DNA of 64,000 nt from Candidatus Vondammii sp. HM_W22 (GCF_022530855.2 NZ_CP099567.1:2666001-2730000); one strand, 5' to 3'; counted from the stretch's first letter, positions 10,897 to 22,802 are shown. Notes: generated from the sequence alone by a model not told the origin. A program made the numbers and translations.

Positions 10897-11669
10897 CGCG
10901 TATTGCCCAATTGGGAAGAGTGGGTATCAGCGCTCTTGAGCGGTTTGGTCTCGGCCATTTGCTCCTGTTCAATATGCTCCGGGGAGTACCTGCGCTGGTT
11001 CGAAGGCCGCGCCTTCTGATCCAGCAGATCCACTCCGTTGGCGTTTTGTCGGTGTTGATTATCAGTGTCTCCGGCCTGTTTGTCGGCATGGTATTGGGGC
11101 TTCAGGGTTACTATATTCTGTCACAGTTTGGCGCAGAGCAGACACTGGGTGTTATGGTTGCAGCCTCTCTGGTCAGGGAGTTGGGACCGGTGGTCGCTGC
11201 ACTACTCTTTGCTGGACGTGCGGGGTCTGCGCTGACGGCCGAAATTGGCCTGATGAAAGCGACAGAACAGCTTTCCGGTTTAGAGATGATGGCAGTAGAT
11301 CCGATTAAACGGGTGTTGACGCCGCGTTTTCTGGCAGGATTTATCTCATTGCCGTTATTGACGGCACTGTTCAGTGCATTGGGCGTGATGGGCGGCTATT
11401 TTGTTGGTGTGGGTCTGCTTGGGGTGGACGATGGTGCGTTCTGGTCCCAGATGCAGGCTAAAATAGATCTGGATGAAGATGTTTATAATGGTGTGATCAA
11501 AAGTCTGGTTTTTGGTACGGTTTGTGCCTGGATCGCGCTGTTCCAGGGTTATGATGCGGTGCCGACCTCGGAAGGGGTGAGCCGTGCCACTACCCGTACC
11601 GTGGTGCATTCGTCTCTGGCGGTGCTGGGGCTTGACTTTATTCTGACGGCACTGATGTTCGGGGGTTGA
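10890..11669 (+). CDS. mlaE: phospholipid transport permease MlaE
   Basis: Integral inner-membrane permease of the Mla transporter, 259 residues with five to six hydrophobic segments. Family features include [44 protein letters not shown] and the C-terminal [20 protein letters not shown]. It starts with GTG at 10890, which overlaps the mlaF stop, and has a good GGAGG five bases upstream at 10881-10885. Confidence 0.95.
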   Translation: MLARIAQLGRVGISALERFGLGHLLLFNMLRGVPALVRRPRLLIQQIHSVGVLSVLIISVSGLFVGMVLGLQGYYILSQFGAEQTLGVMVAASLVRELGPVVAALLFAGRAGSALTAEIGLMKATEQLSGLEMMAVDPIKRVLTPRFLAGFISLPLLTALFSALGVMGGYFVGVGLLGVDDGAFWSQMQAKIDLDEDVYNGVIKSLVFGTVCAWIALFQGYDAVPTSEGVSRATTRTVVHSSLAVLGLDFILTALMFGG

Positions 11670-11672
11670 TCT

Positions 11673-12149
11673 ATGATACAGAGCAGAACAACGGAAATAC
11701 TTGTGGGTGCCTTCATGGTGGCTGGATTGGTGGCGTTCTTTTTCCTCGCCATGCAGGTCAGTAACCTGAGTACCAGCGCGAGTGGCGATGGTTATTTGGT
11801 CGCTGCACGATTTGATAATATCGGCAGCCTCAAAGTACGTTCGCCGGTGACCATGGCTGGTGTAAGAATTGGCCGTGTCAGCAACATCAGCTTCGACCAG
11901 AATACTTATGAAGCGGTAGTGACATTGAAAATCGAGTCACAGTATAACGCCGTCCCTGATGATACATTTGCAAAAATTTTTACCGCCGGTCTATTGGGTG
12001 AGCAATATATAGGGCTTGATCCGGGGGGCAGTGAAAAATATCTGGCGGATGGCGGCGAAATATCCCTGACTCAGTCAGCGCTGGTGTTGGAAGAGATTAT
12101 CGGACAGTTTCTGTTCAGCAAGGCAGAAGAGGGACGCGAAAGTGAATAA
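11673..12149 (+). CDS. mlaD: MCE-domain phospholipid carrier MlaD
   Basis: A single N-terminal membrane helix (about residues 8-28, EILVGAFMVAGLVAFFFLAM) anchors one MCE domain (residues about 38-118, DGYLVAARFDNIGSLKVRSP, VTMAGVRIGRV, GEQYIGLDPG). MlaD forms the hexameric periplasmic ring of the MlaFEDB complex, receiving lipid from or passing it to MlaC. At 158 residues it is close to the usual size. It lies three bases after mlaE and overlaps mlaC by eight bases. Confidence 0.94.
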   Translation: MIQSRTTEILVGAFMVAGLVAFFFLAMQVSNLSTSASGDGYLVAARFDNIGSLKVRSPVTMAGVRIGRVSNISFDQNTYEAVVTLKIESQYNAVPDDTFAKIFTAGLLGEQYIGLDPGGSEKYLADGGEISLTQSALVLEEIIGQFLFSKAEEGRESE

Positions 12150-12750
12150 ATGGGCACCCTATTTCGGGCTACTGTTGTTGCCCCTGTTTTTAGTTCGACC
12201 GGTGATGGCCGATAATGCCCCAGATGCCGTCGTGAAGGAGACGGCTGATCTGGTGCTGGCTGAGGTAGTACTCTTGAAAAAAGAGCTGAACCAATCGCCA
12301 GAGAAAATCTACCAGCTGGTAGAGCATATCGTTCTGCCGAGGTTTGATTTCCTCCGCATGTCTCGGTTGGTGCTTGGAAAATACTGGAAACGTGCAAAAG
12401 AGAGCGAAAAAGAGGCTTTTATTGGTGCGTTTCGTGAACTGCTGATTCGTACCTATACTATGGCACTACTCAACTATTCCGGGCAGAAGATTGAATATCT
12501 ACCATTCCGGCACATCGGGAATGCCACTAATGTTACGGTGAGCACCAGGGTCAGCGAATCTGGCGCGATTCCGGTACCGATCAACTACAAACTTTATCTG
12601 GACGAAGATGGCTGGAAAGTGTACGACGTAGTGATCGATGGCGTCAGCCTAGTGTCAAATTACCGCACCAGTTTCTCTTCTCGGATCCGGCGCTACAAAT
12701 TGTCCGGCTTGATCCGCAAGCTAGAGTTGCGTAATAAGCAGGGCAAGTAA
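12142..12750 (+). CDS. mlaC: periplasmic phospholipid-binding protein MlaC
   Basis: The 202-residue protein has a signal peptide (hydrophobic stretch LLLLPLFLVRPVMA, cleavage near MADNA) and the MlaC body (PRFDFLRMSRLVLGKYWKR, LLIRTYTMALLNYSGQ, WKVYDVVIDGVSLVSNYRTS). It shuttles lipid across the periplasm between the outer-membrane MlaA site and the MlaFEDB complex. The start is GTG at 12142, overlapping mlaD; the downstream mlaB start follows the stop with no gap. Confidence 0.94.
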   Translation: MNKWAPYFGLLLLPLFLVRPVMADNAPDAVVKETADLVLAEVVLLKKELNQSPEKIYQLVEHIVLPRFDFLRMSRLVLGKYWKRAKESEKEAFIGAFRELLIRTYTMALLNYSGQKIEYLPFRHIGNATNVTVSTRVSESGAIPVPINYKLYLDEDGWKVYDVVIDGVSLVSNYRTSFSSRIRRYKLSGLIRKLELRNKQGK

Positions 12751-13053
12751 GTGACAACCGCTGACCTGAGCTCAACTGAGGAGGGTTGTGTGCTGGTGAC
12801 GGGCCCTCTGGTTTTTGCCAGTGTGGTTGAGCTGTTGGCTAAGTGTGAGCCGTTTTTTGCCGATCGTGAAGAGCTGGTTTTTGATTTTTATGAAGTGAAT
12901 CATACCGATAGCTCTGGTCTTGCACTTCTACTTGAGTTGTTGGATCGTGGCAGTGCGCAGGGTGTCAGTATCCGGTTCAGGAATATGCCATCATCCCTGT
13001 TGGGTATTGCACGTCTTAGTAATGCAGAGCAACTGTTGCCTGTGACCGGCTAG
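12751..13053 (+). CDS. mlaB: STAS-domain protein MlaB
   Basis: Small cytoplasmic STAS protein of 100 residues that binds MlaF and stabilises the Mla ATPase. The diagnostic segment is VNHTDSSGLALLLELLD, the STAS loop with a conserved Asp-Ser-Ser. It starts with GTG directly after the mlaC stop and ends the operon. In many relatives a BolA-like gene (ibaG) sits between mlaB and murA; here only about 150 bases without a reading frame separate them. Confidence 0.9.
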   Translation: MTTADLSSTEEGCVLVTGPLVFASVVELLAKCEPFFADREELVFDFYEVNHTDSSGLALLLELLDRGSAQGVSIRFRNMPSSLLGIARLSNAEQLLPVTG

Positions 13054-13137
13054 TTTGTTTCAAGGTAGTAGTCAGGTGGTGATGGGTTCAGCGGCCCGGG
13101 AAAGCTAGTCCTTTCTGTTTTCCTCGGTTTTCCCTAG

Positions 13138-14466
<1,329 letters not shown>

Positions 14467-14503
14467 GCAAGAACATTTCTCTCAGGCAGTGTTTGTGAAA
14501 AAC

Positions 14504-15151
14504 ATGGATTTTGACACGTCGATTACCATTGCGCTCTCCAAAGGGCGGATTTTCAGGCAGACTCTGCCGTTGCTGGCACATGCCGGCATTAAACCGGTGG
14601 ATGATCCTGAAACCAGCCGTAAGCTGATTCTGGATACCAACCATCCTCAGGTGAAACTGGTGATTATTCGTGCCACAGATGTCCCAACTTATGTGCAGTG
14701 GGGTGCGGCCGATCTGGGCGTGGCGGGAAAAGATGTGCTGCTCGAACATGGCGGAGAAGGGCTGTATGAGCCGCTGGATCTGCAGATAGCACAGTGCCGG
14801 CTGATGGTGGCGGGTGTCCCGGATGCAGAGTTGACCGGTAACCGGCTGCGTATTGCCACCAAGTATGTTAATTCGGCTAGGCAGTATTTCGCTGCCCGGG
14901 GGCAGCAAGTTGAGATTATCAAGTTGTATGGCTCCATGGAACTGGCACCTCTGGTCGGGTTATCTGATCTGATCGTGGATCTGGTGGAGAGCGGCAATAC
15001 ATTGAAGGCCAATGGGTTGGTTCCACTGGAGCATATCACCGACATCAGCTCTCGCTTGGTGGTCAATAAGGCGGCCTGGAAAATGAAACATGGCACCGTC
15101 ATGCAGTTGCTGGAAGCGCTGCGTGAAGCGGTGGCTGAGAGTAGTCACTGA
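14504..15151 (+). CDS. hisG: ATP phosphoribosyltransferase, short form
   Basis: First enzyme of histidine synthesis; joins ATP and PRPP. The 215-residue product lacks the C-terminal regulatory domain, so it is the short (HisGS) form that needs HisZ as regulatory partner; no hisZ lies in this window. Motifs: [11 protein letters not shown] near the start, [32 protein letters not shown] and the PRPP loop [18 protein letters not shown]. The ATG at 14504 is preferred because the frame upstream runs back over the murA end without homology. Confidence 0.93.
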   Translation: MDFDTSITIALSKGRIFRQTLPLLAHAGIKPVDDPETSRKLILDTNHPQVKLVIIRATDVPTYVQWGAADLGVAGKDVLLEHGGEGLYEPLDLQIAQCRLMVAGVPDAELTGNRLRIATKYVNSARQYFAARGQQVEIIKLYGSMELAPLVGLSDLIVDLVESGNTLKANGLVPLEHITDISSRLVVNKAAWKMKHGTVMQLLEALREAVAESSH

Positions 15152-15267
15152 TTCAGGGCAAATTCGCCTGAAGCGGATGAATTTCAGCCTCCTGATATCC
15201 GTTCGGAACCGGCTGATTCATAGGTACATTTCCCTGAATACCCCAAATTATACAGCGGAGTAGAAAA

Positions 15268-16572
15268 ATGGCTGATATAGCACAGCTATCCACCACCGAT
15301 ACCGGTTTTCAGCAACGGCTGGAGCAGTTGTTAGCCTGGGAGTCAGTATCTGATGGCGGGGTCAATCAAACAGTAAACGATATTATCGTCGATATCCGTT
15401 CCCGGGGCGACGATGCACTGCTTGAGTATACAAGCCGTTTCGATGGCTGGGATGCAAGAGGTGCCGCTGATCTGGAGATTCCTGCTGCAAGGTTGGCGCA
15501 GGCATGGAGCTGTATCCCCGAAGATCAGCGCCAGGCACTGGCGCATGCTGCTGAACGTGTCCGCATCTACCATGAAAAACAGAAAACAGAATCATGGAGC
15601 TATACAGAAGAGGATGGCACGCTGCTGGGACAGCAGGTGACCGCAATCGAGAGGGTTGGGCTCTATGTGCCGGGAGGCAAGGCGGCCTATCCCTCTTCAG
15701 TTCTGATGAACGCGCTGCCGGCGAAGGTGGCGGGTGTTCAGGAGCTGATTATGGTGGTTCCCACCCCGGGTGGTGAGTTGAATGAACTGGTGCTGGCCGC
15801 CGCCCACCTTTGTGGTGTTGATAGGGTGTTTGCTGTTGGGGGCGCCCAGGCGGTGGCGGCCCTTGCCTACGGTACTGAGTCGATCCCCCCGGTGGACAAA
15901 GTGGTGGGTCCCGGCAATATCTATGTGGCGACTGCCAAACGGGCCGTATTTGGGCAAGTGGGTATAGACATGGTTGCAGGACCCTCTGAGATTCTGGTGA
16001 TCTGTGATGGTAAAACCAACCCTGACTGGGTCGCTATGGACCTCTTCTCCCAGGCAGAACATGATGAAGATGCCCAGTCTATACTGCTCTGCCCGGACAA
16101 GGTTTTCGTGGCGCAGGTGAAGGCCAATATTGACCGGCTGTTGCCGACCATGGAGCGTGAACCTATTATTGCCACGGCCCTGAAAGATCGCGGTGCGCTG
16201 ATTCACTGCCGGGATTTGGACGAAGCTTGTGAGGTCTCTAATTTTATTGCCCCAGAGCACTTGGAGCTCTCGGTTGACAATCCCCAGGCGCTGGCGCCAA
16301 AGATCAGGCATGCGGGTGCCATCTTCATGGGCCGTTATACGTCCGAGCCCTTGGGTGATTACTGTGCCGGCCCAAACCATGTATTGCCCACCTCAAGGAC
16401 GGCGCGCTTCTCCTCTCCGCTGGGTGTCTACGACTTCCAGAAGCGATCCAGCCTGATTATGGTCTCGGAGACGGGCTCTGATACCCTTGGCAAGACGGCA
16501 TCCGTTTTGGCACGGGGTGAAGGACTTACTGCTCACGCCCGCTCTGCTGAGTATCGGTTTAAAGATAAATAG
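15268..16572 (+). CDS. hisD: histidinol dehydrogenase
   Basis: Zinc-dependent enzyme carrying out the last two oxidations from histidinol to histidine. It has 434 residues. Recognisable segments are [70 protein letters not shown] and the C-terminal [14 protein letters not shown] and [10 protein letters not shown], which contain zinc ligands and the catalytic Glu-His pair. It follows hisG by 116 bases and precedes hisC. Confidence 0.96.
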   Translation: MADIAQLSTTDTGFQQRLEQLLAWESVSDGGVNQTVNDIIVDIRSRGDDALLEYTSRFDGWDARGAADLEIPAARLAQAWSCIPEDQRQALAHAAERVRIYHEKQKTESWSYTEEDGTLLGQQVTAIERVGLYVPGGKAAYPSSVLMNALPAKVAGVQELIMVVPTPGGELNELVLAAAHLCGVDRVFAVGGAQAVAALAYGTESIPPVDKVVGPGNIYVATAKRAVFGQVGIDMVAGPSEILVICDGKTNPDWVAMDLFSQAEHDEDAQSILLCPDKVFVAQVKANIDRLLPTMEREPIIATALKDRGALIHCRDLDEACEVSNFIAPEHLELSVDNPQALAPKIRHAGAIFMGRYTSEPLGDYCAGPNHVLPTSRTARFSSPLGVYDFQKRSSLIMVSETGSDTLGKTASVLARGEGLTAHARSAEYRFKDK

Positions 16573-16665
16573 CATCCGTCCATTGTCACTGCCCCTGAGC
16601 CGTGACTTCGTGGTCGATAGTCGTAACAGAGATTGATGAATTGTCCGGGTTAAGAGGCGACTCCA

Positions 16666-17766
16666 ATGAGTGAACAGGGTATTGATACATTGGTTAATCA
16701 ATGGGTGCGCCCGGAAATAAAGGGGCTCTCTGCCTATCATGTGCCCAAGGCGTCAGGCCTGATTAAGCTGGATGCAATGGAGAACCCCTACAACTGGCCG
16801 GATGAGTTGCTGAGTGCTTGGCTAGGGCGGCTACGGGGAGCGGAGCTGAATCGTTATCCACACCCTCAGGCCCCGGGGGTTCAGGCACGGTTGCGCCAGA
16901 CTATGGGGATACCGGAAGATGCCGGTCTGATTTTGGGAAATGGCTCCGATGAGCTGATTCAGATGATTGCCATGATGCTTGCGGGTGGCAACCGGAAGAT
17001 CCTCTCAGTGGATCCTAGTTTTGTCATGTACAGCATGATAGCGACCATTGCCGGTATGGCGTATGTCGGTGTTCCCCTGGACAGTGATGATTTTTCCCTG
17101 GATACAGAGGCGGTGCTGAGCGCTATTGATCAGCACCAGCCTGCGGTCATATTCCTGGCCTATCCGAACAACCCCACTGGCAACCTGTTTCCGGTGAAAG
17201 ATCTGGTCCGCATCATTGAGGCTGCTCCCGGGCTGGTTGTTATTGATGAGGCCTACGCTCCCTTTACCGATGCCAGCTTTCTCGGCAGAGTCGGGGAGTT
17301 TGCCAATCTTCTGGTGATGCGTACCGTCTCAAAGATGGGGTTGGCGGGCCTGCGGTTGGGGCTGCTGGTCGGAGCACCAGCATGGATCGATCAGATCGAC
17401 AAGATACGCTTGCCGTATAACATCAACATACTGACCCAGGTTAGCGCCGAATTTGCACTGGAGCACCAGACCCTGTTCGATCGACAGACCGATGCAATCC
17501 GGGAGCAAAGAGTGGCTTTGTTCAGTTCGTTGAAAACGATTGATGGTATTCGTCCTTTTCCCAGTGAAGCCAATTTTATTCTGGTCAGGATGCCGAAAGA
17601 GCGTGCGGTGGAGATCCATGGGAGCATGAGAGAGAGTGGGGTGTTGGTGAAAAATCTTCATGGTGCTTACCCTTTGCTGGCAGATTGCCTTCGGCTGACA
17701 GTGGGAACCCCGGAAGAGAACCAGGCGCAACTGGCCGCCTTGCAAGCGGCGCTACAGTCAGCCTAG
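16666..17766 (+). CDS. hisC: histidinol-phosphate aminotransferase
   Basis: PLP enzyme of 366 residues that makes histidinol phosphate from imidazoleacetol phosphate. The class I/II fold features are MENPYNWP near the N-terminus, GNGSDELIQ, FLAYPNNPTGN, VIDEAYAPF and the PLP lysine in RTVSKMGLAGLRLG. The ATG at 16666 lies about eight bases after an AAGAGG-type ribosome-binding site. It completes a hisG-hisD-hisC run; the other his genes are elsewhere. Confidence 0.95.
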   Translation: MSEQGIDTLVNQWVRPEIKGLSAYHVPKASGLIKLDAMENPYNWPDELLSAWLGRLRGAELNRYPHPQAPGVQARLRQTMGIPEDAGLILGNGSDELIQMIAMMLAGGNRKILSVDPSFVMYSMIATIAGMAYVGVPLDSDDFSLDTEAVLSAIDQHQPAVIFLAYPNNPTGNLFPVKDLVRIIEAAPGLVVIDEAYAPFTDASFLGRVGEFANLLVMRTVSKMGLAGLRLGLLVGAPAWIDQIDKIRLPYNINILTQVSAEFALEHQTLFDRQTDAIREQRVALFSSLKTIDGIRPFPSEANFILVRMPKERAVEIHGSMRESGVLVKNLHGAYPLLADCLRLTVGTPEENQAQLAALQAALQSA

Positions 17767-17806
17767 TCAGTCTTCATTCGGAAGCAGCGCTCTTCTTCCT
17801 GCTGAT

Positions 17807-19113
17807 TTATAGTCTAAACTGGGCAGTCGGTTCCCTCAATTGAACAGAGGGCCGATTCAGGCCTTCGCTGGCTGCAACTACGCGCTCTGAGCTCTCCAGG
17901 CTATTTTCTTCGGCAACTGTGCTCTGTTGTGTGGCAGTGGCAATTTGGGTTACCACACTACTGATGGTATCCACTGATCGGGTGATCGATTCAAGAGATA
18001 CCCCGGCCTCCTTTGCCTGAGTTGCCGTTGCTTGGTCCCCTCGCCGCTTCAATGGCTGCGTTGAGCGCGAGCAAGTTGGTCTGTTCTGCTATCTCAGGAT
18101 ATTGCTGATGTTGTTGTAACGCTCGATTAGGCTGGTATTCTGTTCAATGTGGTTGATGGTTGCATCAAGCCGCCGGATAGGTATGGTGTCTCTGTGGGCG
18201 AAAAACCGCTCGGCCAGCGCAAGAACCAGGATGGCGATGTTGTAGTTAATATCCCGGCCCAGAGCCTCTGCCGATGAAAATGTCTCTTGGATTTCAATTT
18301 TGCTGGTAATCGATCAGTCGAGTCCGGCGATGTCCGGTGGAGTGTAGGCTGAGAGTACCGTTTTTCCACAGCACCCGGTAAAGATGCTTCCGCCGCTTTT
18401 CTCCCTGGCCTGACGCCGACGTTGCAGGTGTGCCTATCTGTTGCAGTCCTGCATTGATTCCCTTGGCTGATTATGTCGGTAATCTCGCGTGAAATCCCTG
18501 CACGCTCTAGCAAGGCAGGGTAACCACCAGGAGATTCCACAATGAACAGGCTGATGCTGTGTGCCACCCGGTCTTTACTAACCCCAGATAGGTTTTGCCG
18601 GTTTTTCCTTGTCCGACCTCTTGCTATTCTGCACTGGTGGCGATACCGTTTGGCTTGTCTACCGGCACCTGGAAAACGAGCACTCCATGCGGTTTTTATC
18701 GTCAAACATAGGCGAGGCGATAAAAGCGGCTTGGTCACTATAGGGGGACCACAGGGTTTTGAATCGACGACTGTTACACGGTCGGATTTGTCTGCTTTCA
18801 CTGCTGATCTAAAGGTCTCTCCCAGACCTGAGTCCTAAACCAGCATGGGGGCCGAGATCAGGGAGGCGCCAGAATCGATCTCCTTGGAGGCGGTGTAAAT
18901 AATATTGCCGTTTTCAGACCCTACCAGAAAAATATCCTAGACGAACTTTGCCAAGAAGACCTGCAATTTTGAGTGATACAGGCTGTGAATATGTCCATAG
19001 AAGGTGTCGTCTTCAGGATCATTCCATTTCTCTTTTTCGCCCAAAGGGTTTGGGTTTGTCTTGAGGCACTGATACTGGATAGCAGCGGCTGTTTCATCCA
19101 GGCCTTTCGTAAT
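17807..19113 (-). pseudogene. decayed methyl-accepting chemotaxis protein, interrupted by IS30
   Basis: Pieces of one receptor can be read on the minus strand in shifting frames. From the 5' side, 19113-18800 gives a sensor region (AIQYQCLKTNPNPLGEKEKW, GNIIYTASKEIDSGAS, DSGLGETFRSAV) with two in-frame TAG stops, near 18938 and 18846. About 18290-18110 gives a HAMP-like stretch (FAHRDTIPIRRLDATINHI). About 18095-17807 gives the signalling tip (AEQTNLLALNAAIEAARG, then DTISSVVTQIATATQQST). Stops and several frameshifts make function impossible. The 5' end stops exactly at the IS30 boundary, so the N-terminal membrane helix is lost. Confidence 0.85.
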
Positions 19114-20159
19114 GGTGGATTACAAATTGTAAGTGTATCACCTGTACTTTTCAGAAAGACTTCGTTTGGCGTCTGATAATTGAGGCATCTCAGAGGTCGA
19201 TTGTTGAGCTTTCCTACCACTGTTGCAAGCATTAGATTAGCGACCTTTTGCCAATCGATTCCTCTAGGAAAGTGCTGACGCAGCAGCCCATTGATATTTT
19301 CATTGGTGCCCCGTTGCCAGGGGGAATAAGGATCAGCAAAGTAAACATTCATGCCTGTGGCCTCTTCAATTTTCCTGAACTGAGCACATTGCTTTACCGT
19401 TATCAACCGTCAGGGTTTTACACCATTTCTCAGGTATGACCTTAAGGCAGTTGTTGTCACCAGATAAAAAGTATCTGCCGATTTGTCGCTCAGTTTAGCA
19501 GCAACCAGTACGCGGCTCTTTCTTTCCACATGGGTGGCAATGCCACCTGAGCCCTTGGCTCCCTCAACACTATCACCTCTCCAGTGGCCAAAGCGATGGC
19601 GGTTGCCAATACTCAAAGGACGATCATGGATGCTGACACAATCGGGCGTCAGACCACGTCCAGTCCCGTATTGCTGCTGTCTTAGACGCTTTTTGTGCCG
19701 CCTCAGTAGATGTTGGTACAAAGAATCGACTTGTGCCGCATTCTCGTATATCCATCGATAGATACCTTCCGGGCTAATTCGCAGACATGCACTTCGAGGA
19801 TGATCCAGCTTGAGGCGTCCAGCCATTTGTTTCCGGTGACCAATCCTCCGGTAACCGATCGATGGCATAATGCAGGCGTTTTTTATGCGACCGCCTGCGA
19901 GTGTGCCTCGGTTTCTTGCATCGAACCATCGCACGTTTTGTGCAAGCCCATCCCGGTAACAGGCTATGAGTCGACCATTGATCACTTCACGTGAGATGGT
20001 GGTGTGATGACGACCTAAACGACGACCAATGTCTCTATAACTTAAACGCCAATGTAAAAGATACATGAGCGTATGGCGTTCTTTTGCACCAAAATAGCGA
20101 TAAGACACGATTTGCGGTGCTCCTGTATAAATAAGATTTCGTAATCTCATTTTAGTCAT
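19114..20159 (-). pseudogene. IS30-family transposase, frameshifted
   Basis: N-terminal helix-turn-helix YRDIGRRLGRHHTTISREV, then the DDE domain. The first Asp is in FGHWRGDSVEGAKG, the second in KTLTVDNGK (in a different frame, near 19400), and the Glu in SPWQRGTNENINGLLRQHF. Around 19380-19420 the frame changes at least twice within about 60 bases, so no full-length protein can be made without two compensating shifts. The C-terminal NRPLRCLNYQTPNEVF is standard for IS30. Confidence 0.85.
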
Positions 20160-20190
20160 CCAGGTGATGCACTTACAACTTGAATCCACC
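19114..20190 (-). mobile_element. IS30-family insertion sequence (dead copy)
   Basis: Terminal inverted repeats are visible: GGTGGATTACAAATTGTAAG at the left end (19114) and, read inwards from the right end (20190), GGTGGATTCAAGTTGTAAG. The element is 1,077 bp and contains one frameshifted transposase on the minus strand. No short target duplication is seen: the left flank ends AAT and the right flank begins CTT. The element separates a chemotaxis receptor fragment from an EAL-domain fragment that reads the other way, so a deletion probably accompanied it. Confidence 0.85.
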
Positions 20191-20651
20191 CTTTGTTATT
20201 GATCAGTTTGCTTATTATCCGGATTCCACCAGAAAGAATCTGTTTTGAAATCACCGAAACTGCCGTAGTTTTCAGTCTGGGTAAGGCGGTCCGTTTTATC
20301 GAGGAGCTACGGGGTTTTGGTTGTCGTTTTGTCCTTGACGATTTTGGCACCGGGATATCTTCGTTCGCCTATCTCAAGAGTTTGCAGGTGGATTACCTGG
20401 AGATCAATGGTACTTTCGTTCGGGATATTTTGGAAGATAAGCTTGATTTTTCCATGGTTCGCTCTATCAATGAAATAGGGCATGTCATGGGCAAGTTGAC
20501 CATTGCCGAATTTGTCAAGAATGAGCGAATTTTGCAGTGGATGACCGAGATAGAGATGGATTATGCGCAGGATTATGGTGTTGCCCGTCCAGCACCTCTT
20601 GAGCAACTGCTAGGCGGATTATCCCAAGAAGAAATTAAAAATAGCGAGTAA
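20191..20651 (+). pseudogene. C-terminal half of an EAL-domain (c-di-GMP phosphodiesterase) protein
   Basis: The frame begins at the IS30 edge and reads PPERICFEITETAVV, CRFVLDDFGTGISSFAYLK and VDYLEINGTFVRDI, the second half of an EAL domain. The N-terminal half with the EAL signature loop and any GGDEF or sensor part is missing. The normally conserved catalytic-site lysine and aspartate of DYLKID read DYLEIN. EAL enzymes hydrolyse cyclic-di-GMP; this remnant should be inactive. The right end has a normal stop. Confidence 0.88.
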
Positions 20652-20729
20652 CCAATACACTTTAGACGATACTGGAAAATGTTGAGTGCACTACGTCAAA
20701 CCATCAGATTTCCTCTCTCAGGCTGACTC

Positions 20730-21896
20730 CTAATTTTCCTTCCTGGCTCTTGGCCGTTCGCTGACAGTTACCTTTGTTTGATACGCCCCTGTGCCTTTCA
20801 GTCCTTTGATTTTTACCGAGCTCCCGGGTGGTATTGCCGAGATGATATTGAGTATGTCATGGGCACTGGAAGGAATGTGGTTGCCTATCTGCGTAATGAT
20901 ATCGCCGGGCTCAATCCCTGCCTGATCTGCTGGTCCACCCTCAAGTATACCTGAAACCAGGACGCCGCTGTGATCTCTAAAATTAAATGATTCCGCTAGT
21001 TCGGGGGTGATGTCCTGACCGGCAATGCCAAGCCAGCCCCGAACGACACGGCCCTGTTTCAGAATCTGGTTCATGACCCCTCTGGCCAGGGTGATTGGGA
21101 TGGCGAAGCCAATGCCCTGGGAACCGCCACTTTTAGAGAAAATAGCGGTGTTGATGCCCACCAGTTCACCGTAGGCGTTAATCAGGGCACCACCTGAGTT
21201 GCCAGGATTGATGGCGGCATCAGTTTGGATAAAATTTTCAAAAGTGTTGATCCCGAGTCGATCTCTGCCGGTTGCGCTGACAATGCCCATTGTCACTGTC
21301 TGGCCAACGGCAAACGGATTGCCGATGGCCAGCACCACATCACCAACCCGGAGGCTGTTGGAGTTTCCCACGGTGATCGCCAGCAGGTTATCTGTATCGG
21401 TTTTCAGTACTGCAAGGTCGGTATCCGGGTCTGTGCCTACCACCTCGGCATTCAGTGTTTGGCCATTTGCCAGTACCACCCGTATTTCATCGGCTTCTGC
21501 AATGACATGGTGGTTGGTCAGTATGTAGCCGCGATTGCCGATGATGACTCCGGAACCCAGGCTGGCCTGCAGGCGTTTTTTCGGTTTAGCACTAAACCGG
21601 TCGCCAAAAAAGCGGCGAAATAAGGGATCAGTGAATGGTTGACCGCCTTGTTCGATAGTGACTTTAGTCGTATATATGTTGACTACGGAGGGTGTGGCCA
21701 GTGCAACAGCATCGGCATAGGATGCTGGTCCGGAATCGGCCCTGCTGCGTTGAACTGAAGGTTCGATCAGTTCCACGCGATCGGGTGCAGAGTCTGAAAA
21801 CAGGCTGATGGCCAAGTATGCGGCAATCAATCCTGAGGCAACGGAGAGGAAAATAAAGACAATGATTTTTTTAAGCTGCATATTATATTGGCGCAT
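20730..21896 (-). CDS. DegS/AlgW-type periplasmic serine protease
   Basis: The 388-residue protein has one N-terminal membrane helix (about residues 8-30), a trypsin-like domain and a single PDZ domain (about residues 275-370, GWLGIAGQDI to GLKGTGAYQTK). The catalytic triad is His in LTNHHVI, Asp in DPDTDLAVLK and Ser in NPGNSGGAL. One PDZ and a membrane anchor suggest the DegS/AlgW class, which starts cleavage of an anti-sigma factor such as RseA/MucA on envelope stress; DegQ would have a signal peptide and usually two PDZ domains. No sigma-E genes are nearby. Confidence 0.88.
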   Translation of the reverse strand: MRQYNMQLKKIIVFIFLSVASGLIAAYLAISLFSDSAPDRVELIEPSVQRSRADSGPASYADAVALATPSVVNIYTTKVTIEQGGQPFTDPLFRRFFGDRFSAKPKKRLQASLGSGVIIGNRGYILTNHHVIAEADEIRVVLANGQTLNAEVVGTDPDTDLAVLKTDTDNLLAITVGNSNSLRVGDVVLAIGNPFAVGQTVTMGIVSATGRDRLGINTFENFIQTDAAINPGNSGGALINAYGELVGINTAIFSKSGGSQGIGFAIPITLARGVMNQILKQGRVVRGWLGIAGQDITPELAESFNFRDHSGVLVSGILEGGPADQAGIEPGDIITQIGNHIPSSAHDILNIISAIPPGSSVKIKGLKGTGAYQTKVTVSERPRARKEN

Positions 21897-22049
21897 TGTG
21901 TAAATCAGATAGAATTGGATTATCTACTATTTCTGCAGGTTCTTGAATTGATAAGCTGGAAGCCTGTTCAGAAATAGCGGCCGGAGGGGATTAAAATTGG
22001 ACTGAATCTCCGTCATTGTCAGAGTGAAAGAGCAGTTGGAGATGGTTTT

Positions 22050-22802
22050 ATGGAGAGTCTGTATGAACTGGAACGCTACTGCAGTGGTTTTCTGAATGCG
22101 AGTGCGTTTAACGATTACTGCCCGAATGGTCTGCAGGTTGATGCAGGTGTGACCCAGGTGTGCAGTCTGGTCAGTGGGGTGACGGCCAGCCAGGCTCTGA
22201 TTGATGCGGCGGTGGAAGCTGATGCTGATCTGTTGCTGGTTCATCATGGCTATTTCTGGAAAGGTGAGCCGCCAGCTCTCATTGGGGTTAAGGGATGCCG
22301 GGTGCGGACTTTGATGTCTCATGGGATCAGTTTGCTGGCCTACCACCTGCCATTGGATGCACACCCGATATTGGGTAACAATCGTCTGCTTGGCGATCTG
22401 TTGGGATTTTTGGATGTCGCCCCGATAGAAGAAGGCGCCTTGATTTGGCAGGCAACACTCGAGCTTGATTTGACCCCCGATGGGCTCGGTTTGTTGCTTG
22501 CGAGTAAGCTTGGGCGCAAGCCGCTGCAGATTGAGGCCGGTGATCGGAAGATCAGAAAAGTCGGTTGGTGTACCGGGGCAGCTCAGGGTGCCATTGAGCA
22601 GGCGGCGGCGATCGGTCTGGATGCTTTTATTACCGGTGAAGTATCAGAATTCACGGTCCATCTGGCGCGTGAGTTAGGAATTCATTTCTTTGCTGCAGGG
22701 CATCATGCCACAGAGCGTTCTGGTGCATCGGCGTTAGGCCACCACCTGTCGGAGAAGTTCAATATAAAACATCAGTTTATCGATGTGCCTAATCCAGTTT
22801 GA
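22050..22802 (+). CDS. Nif3-like dinuclear metal-centre protein (YbgI/NIF3 family)
   Basis: The 250-residue protein shows DYCPNGLQV, LLLVHHGYFWKGEPP, SLLAYHLPLDAHP, FITGEVSEFTVHLARE and AGHHATERSGASALG. The conserved histidines, Asp and Glu make the dinuclear metal site of the NIF3 family. It is often annotated GTP cyclohydrolase 1 type 2, but its substrate is not firmly known. It stands alone, divergent from the protease gene and upstream of petABC. Confidence 0.88.
   Translation: MESLYELERYCSGFLNASAFNDYCPNGLQVDAGVTQVCSLVSGVTASQALIDAAVEADADLLLVHHGYFWKGEPPALIGVKGCRVRTLMSHGISLLAYHLPLDAHPILGNNRLLGDLLGFLDVAPIEEGALIWQATLELDLTPDGLGLLLASKLGRKPLQIEAGDRKIRKVGWCTGAAQGAIEQAAAIGLDAFITGEVSEFTVHLARELGIHFFAAGHHATERSGASALGHHLSEKFNIKHQFIDVPNPV

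Noticed and set aside
18127-18801. 224-residue protein on the minus strand
   Set aside because: The frame has no protein-like composition; the other frames of the same DNA read as a chemotaxis receptor, so this is a shadow of the pseudogene.
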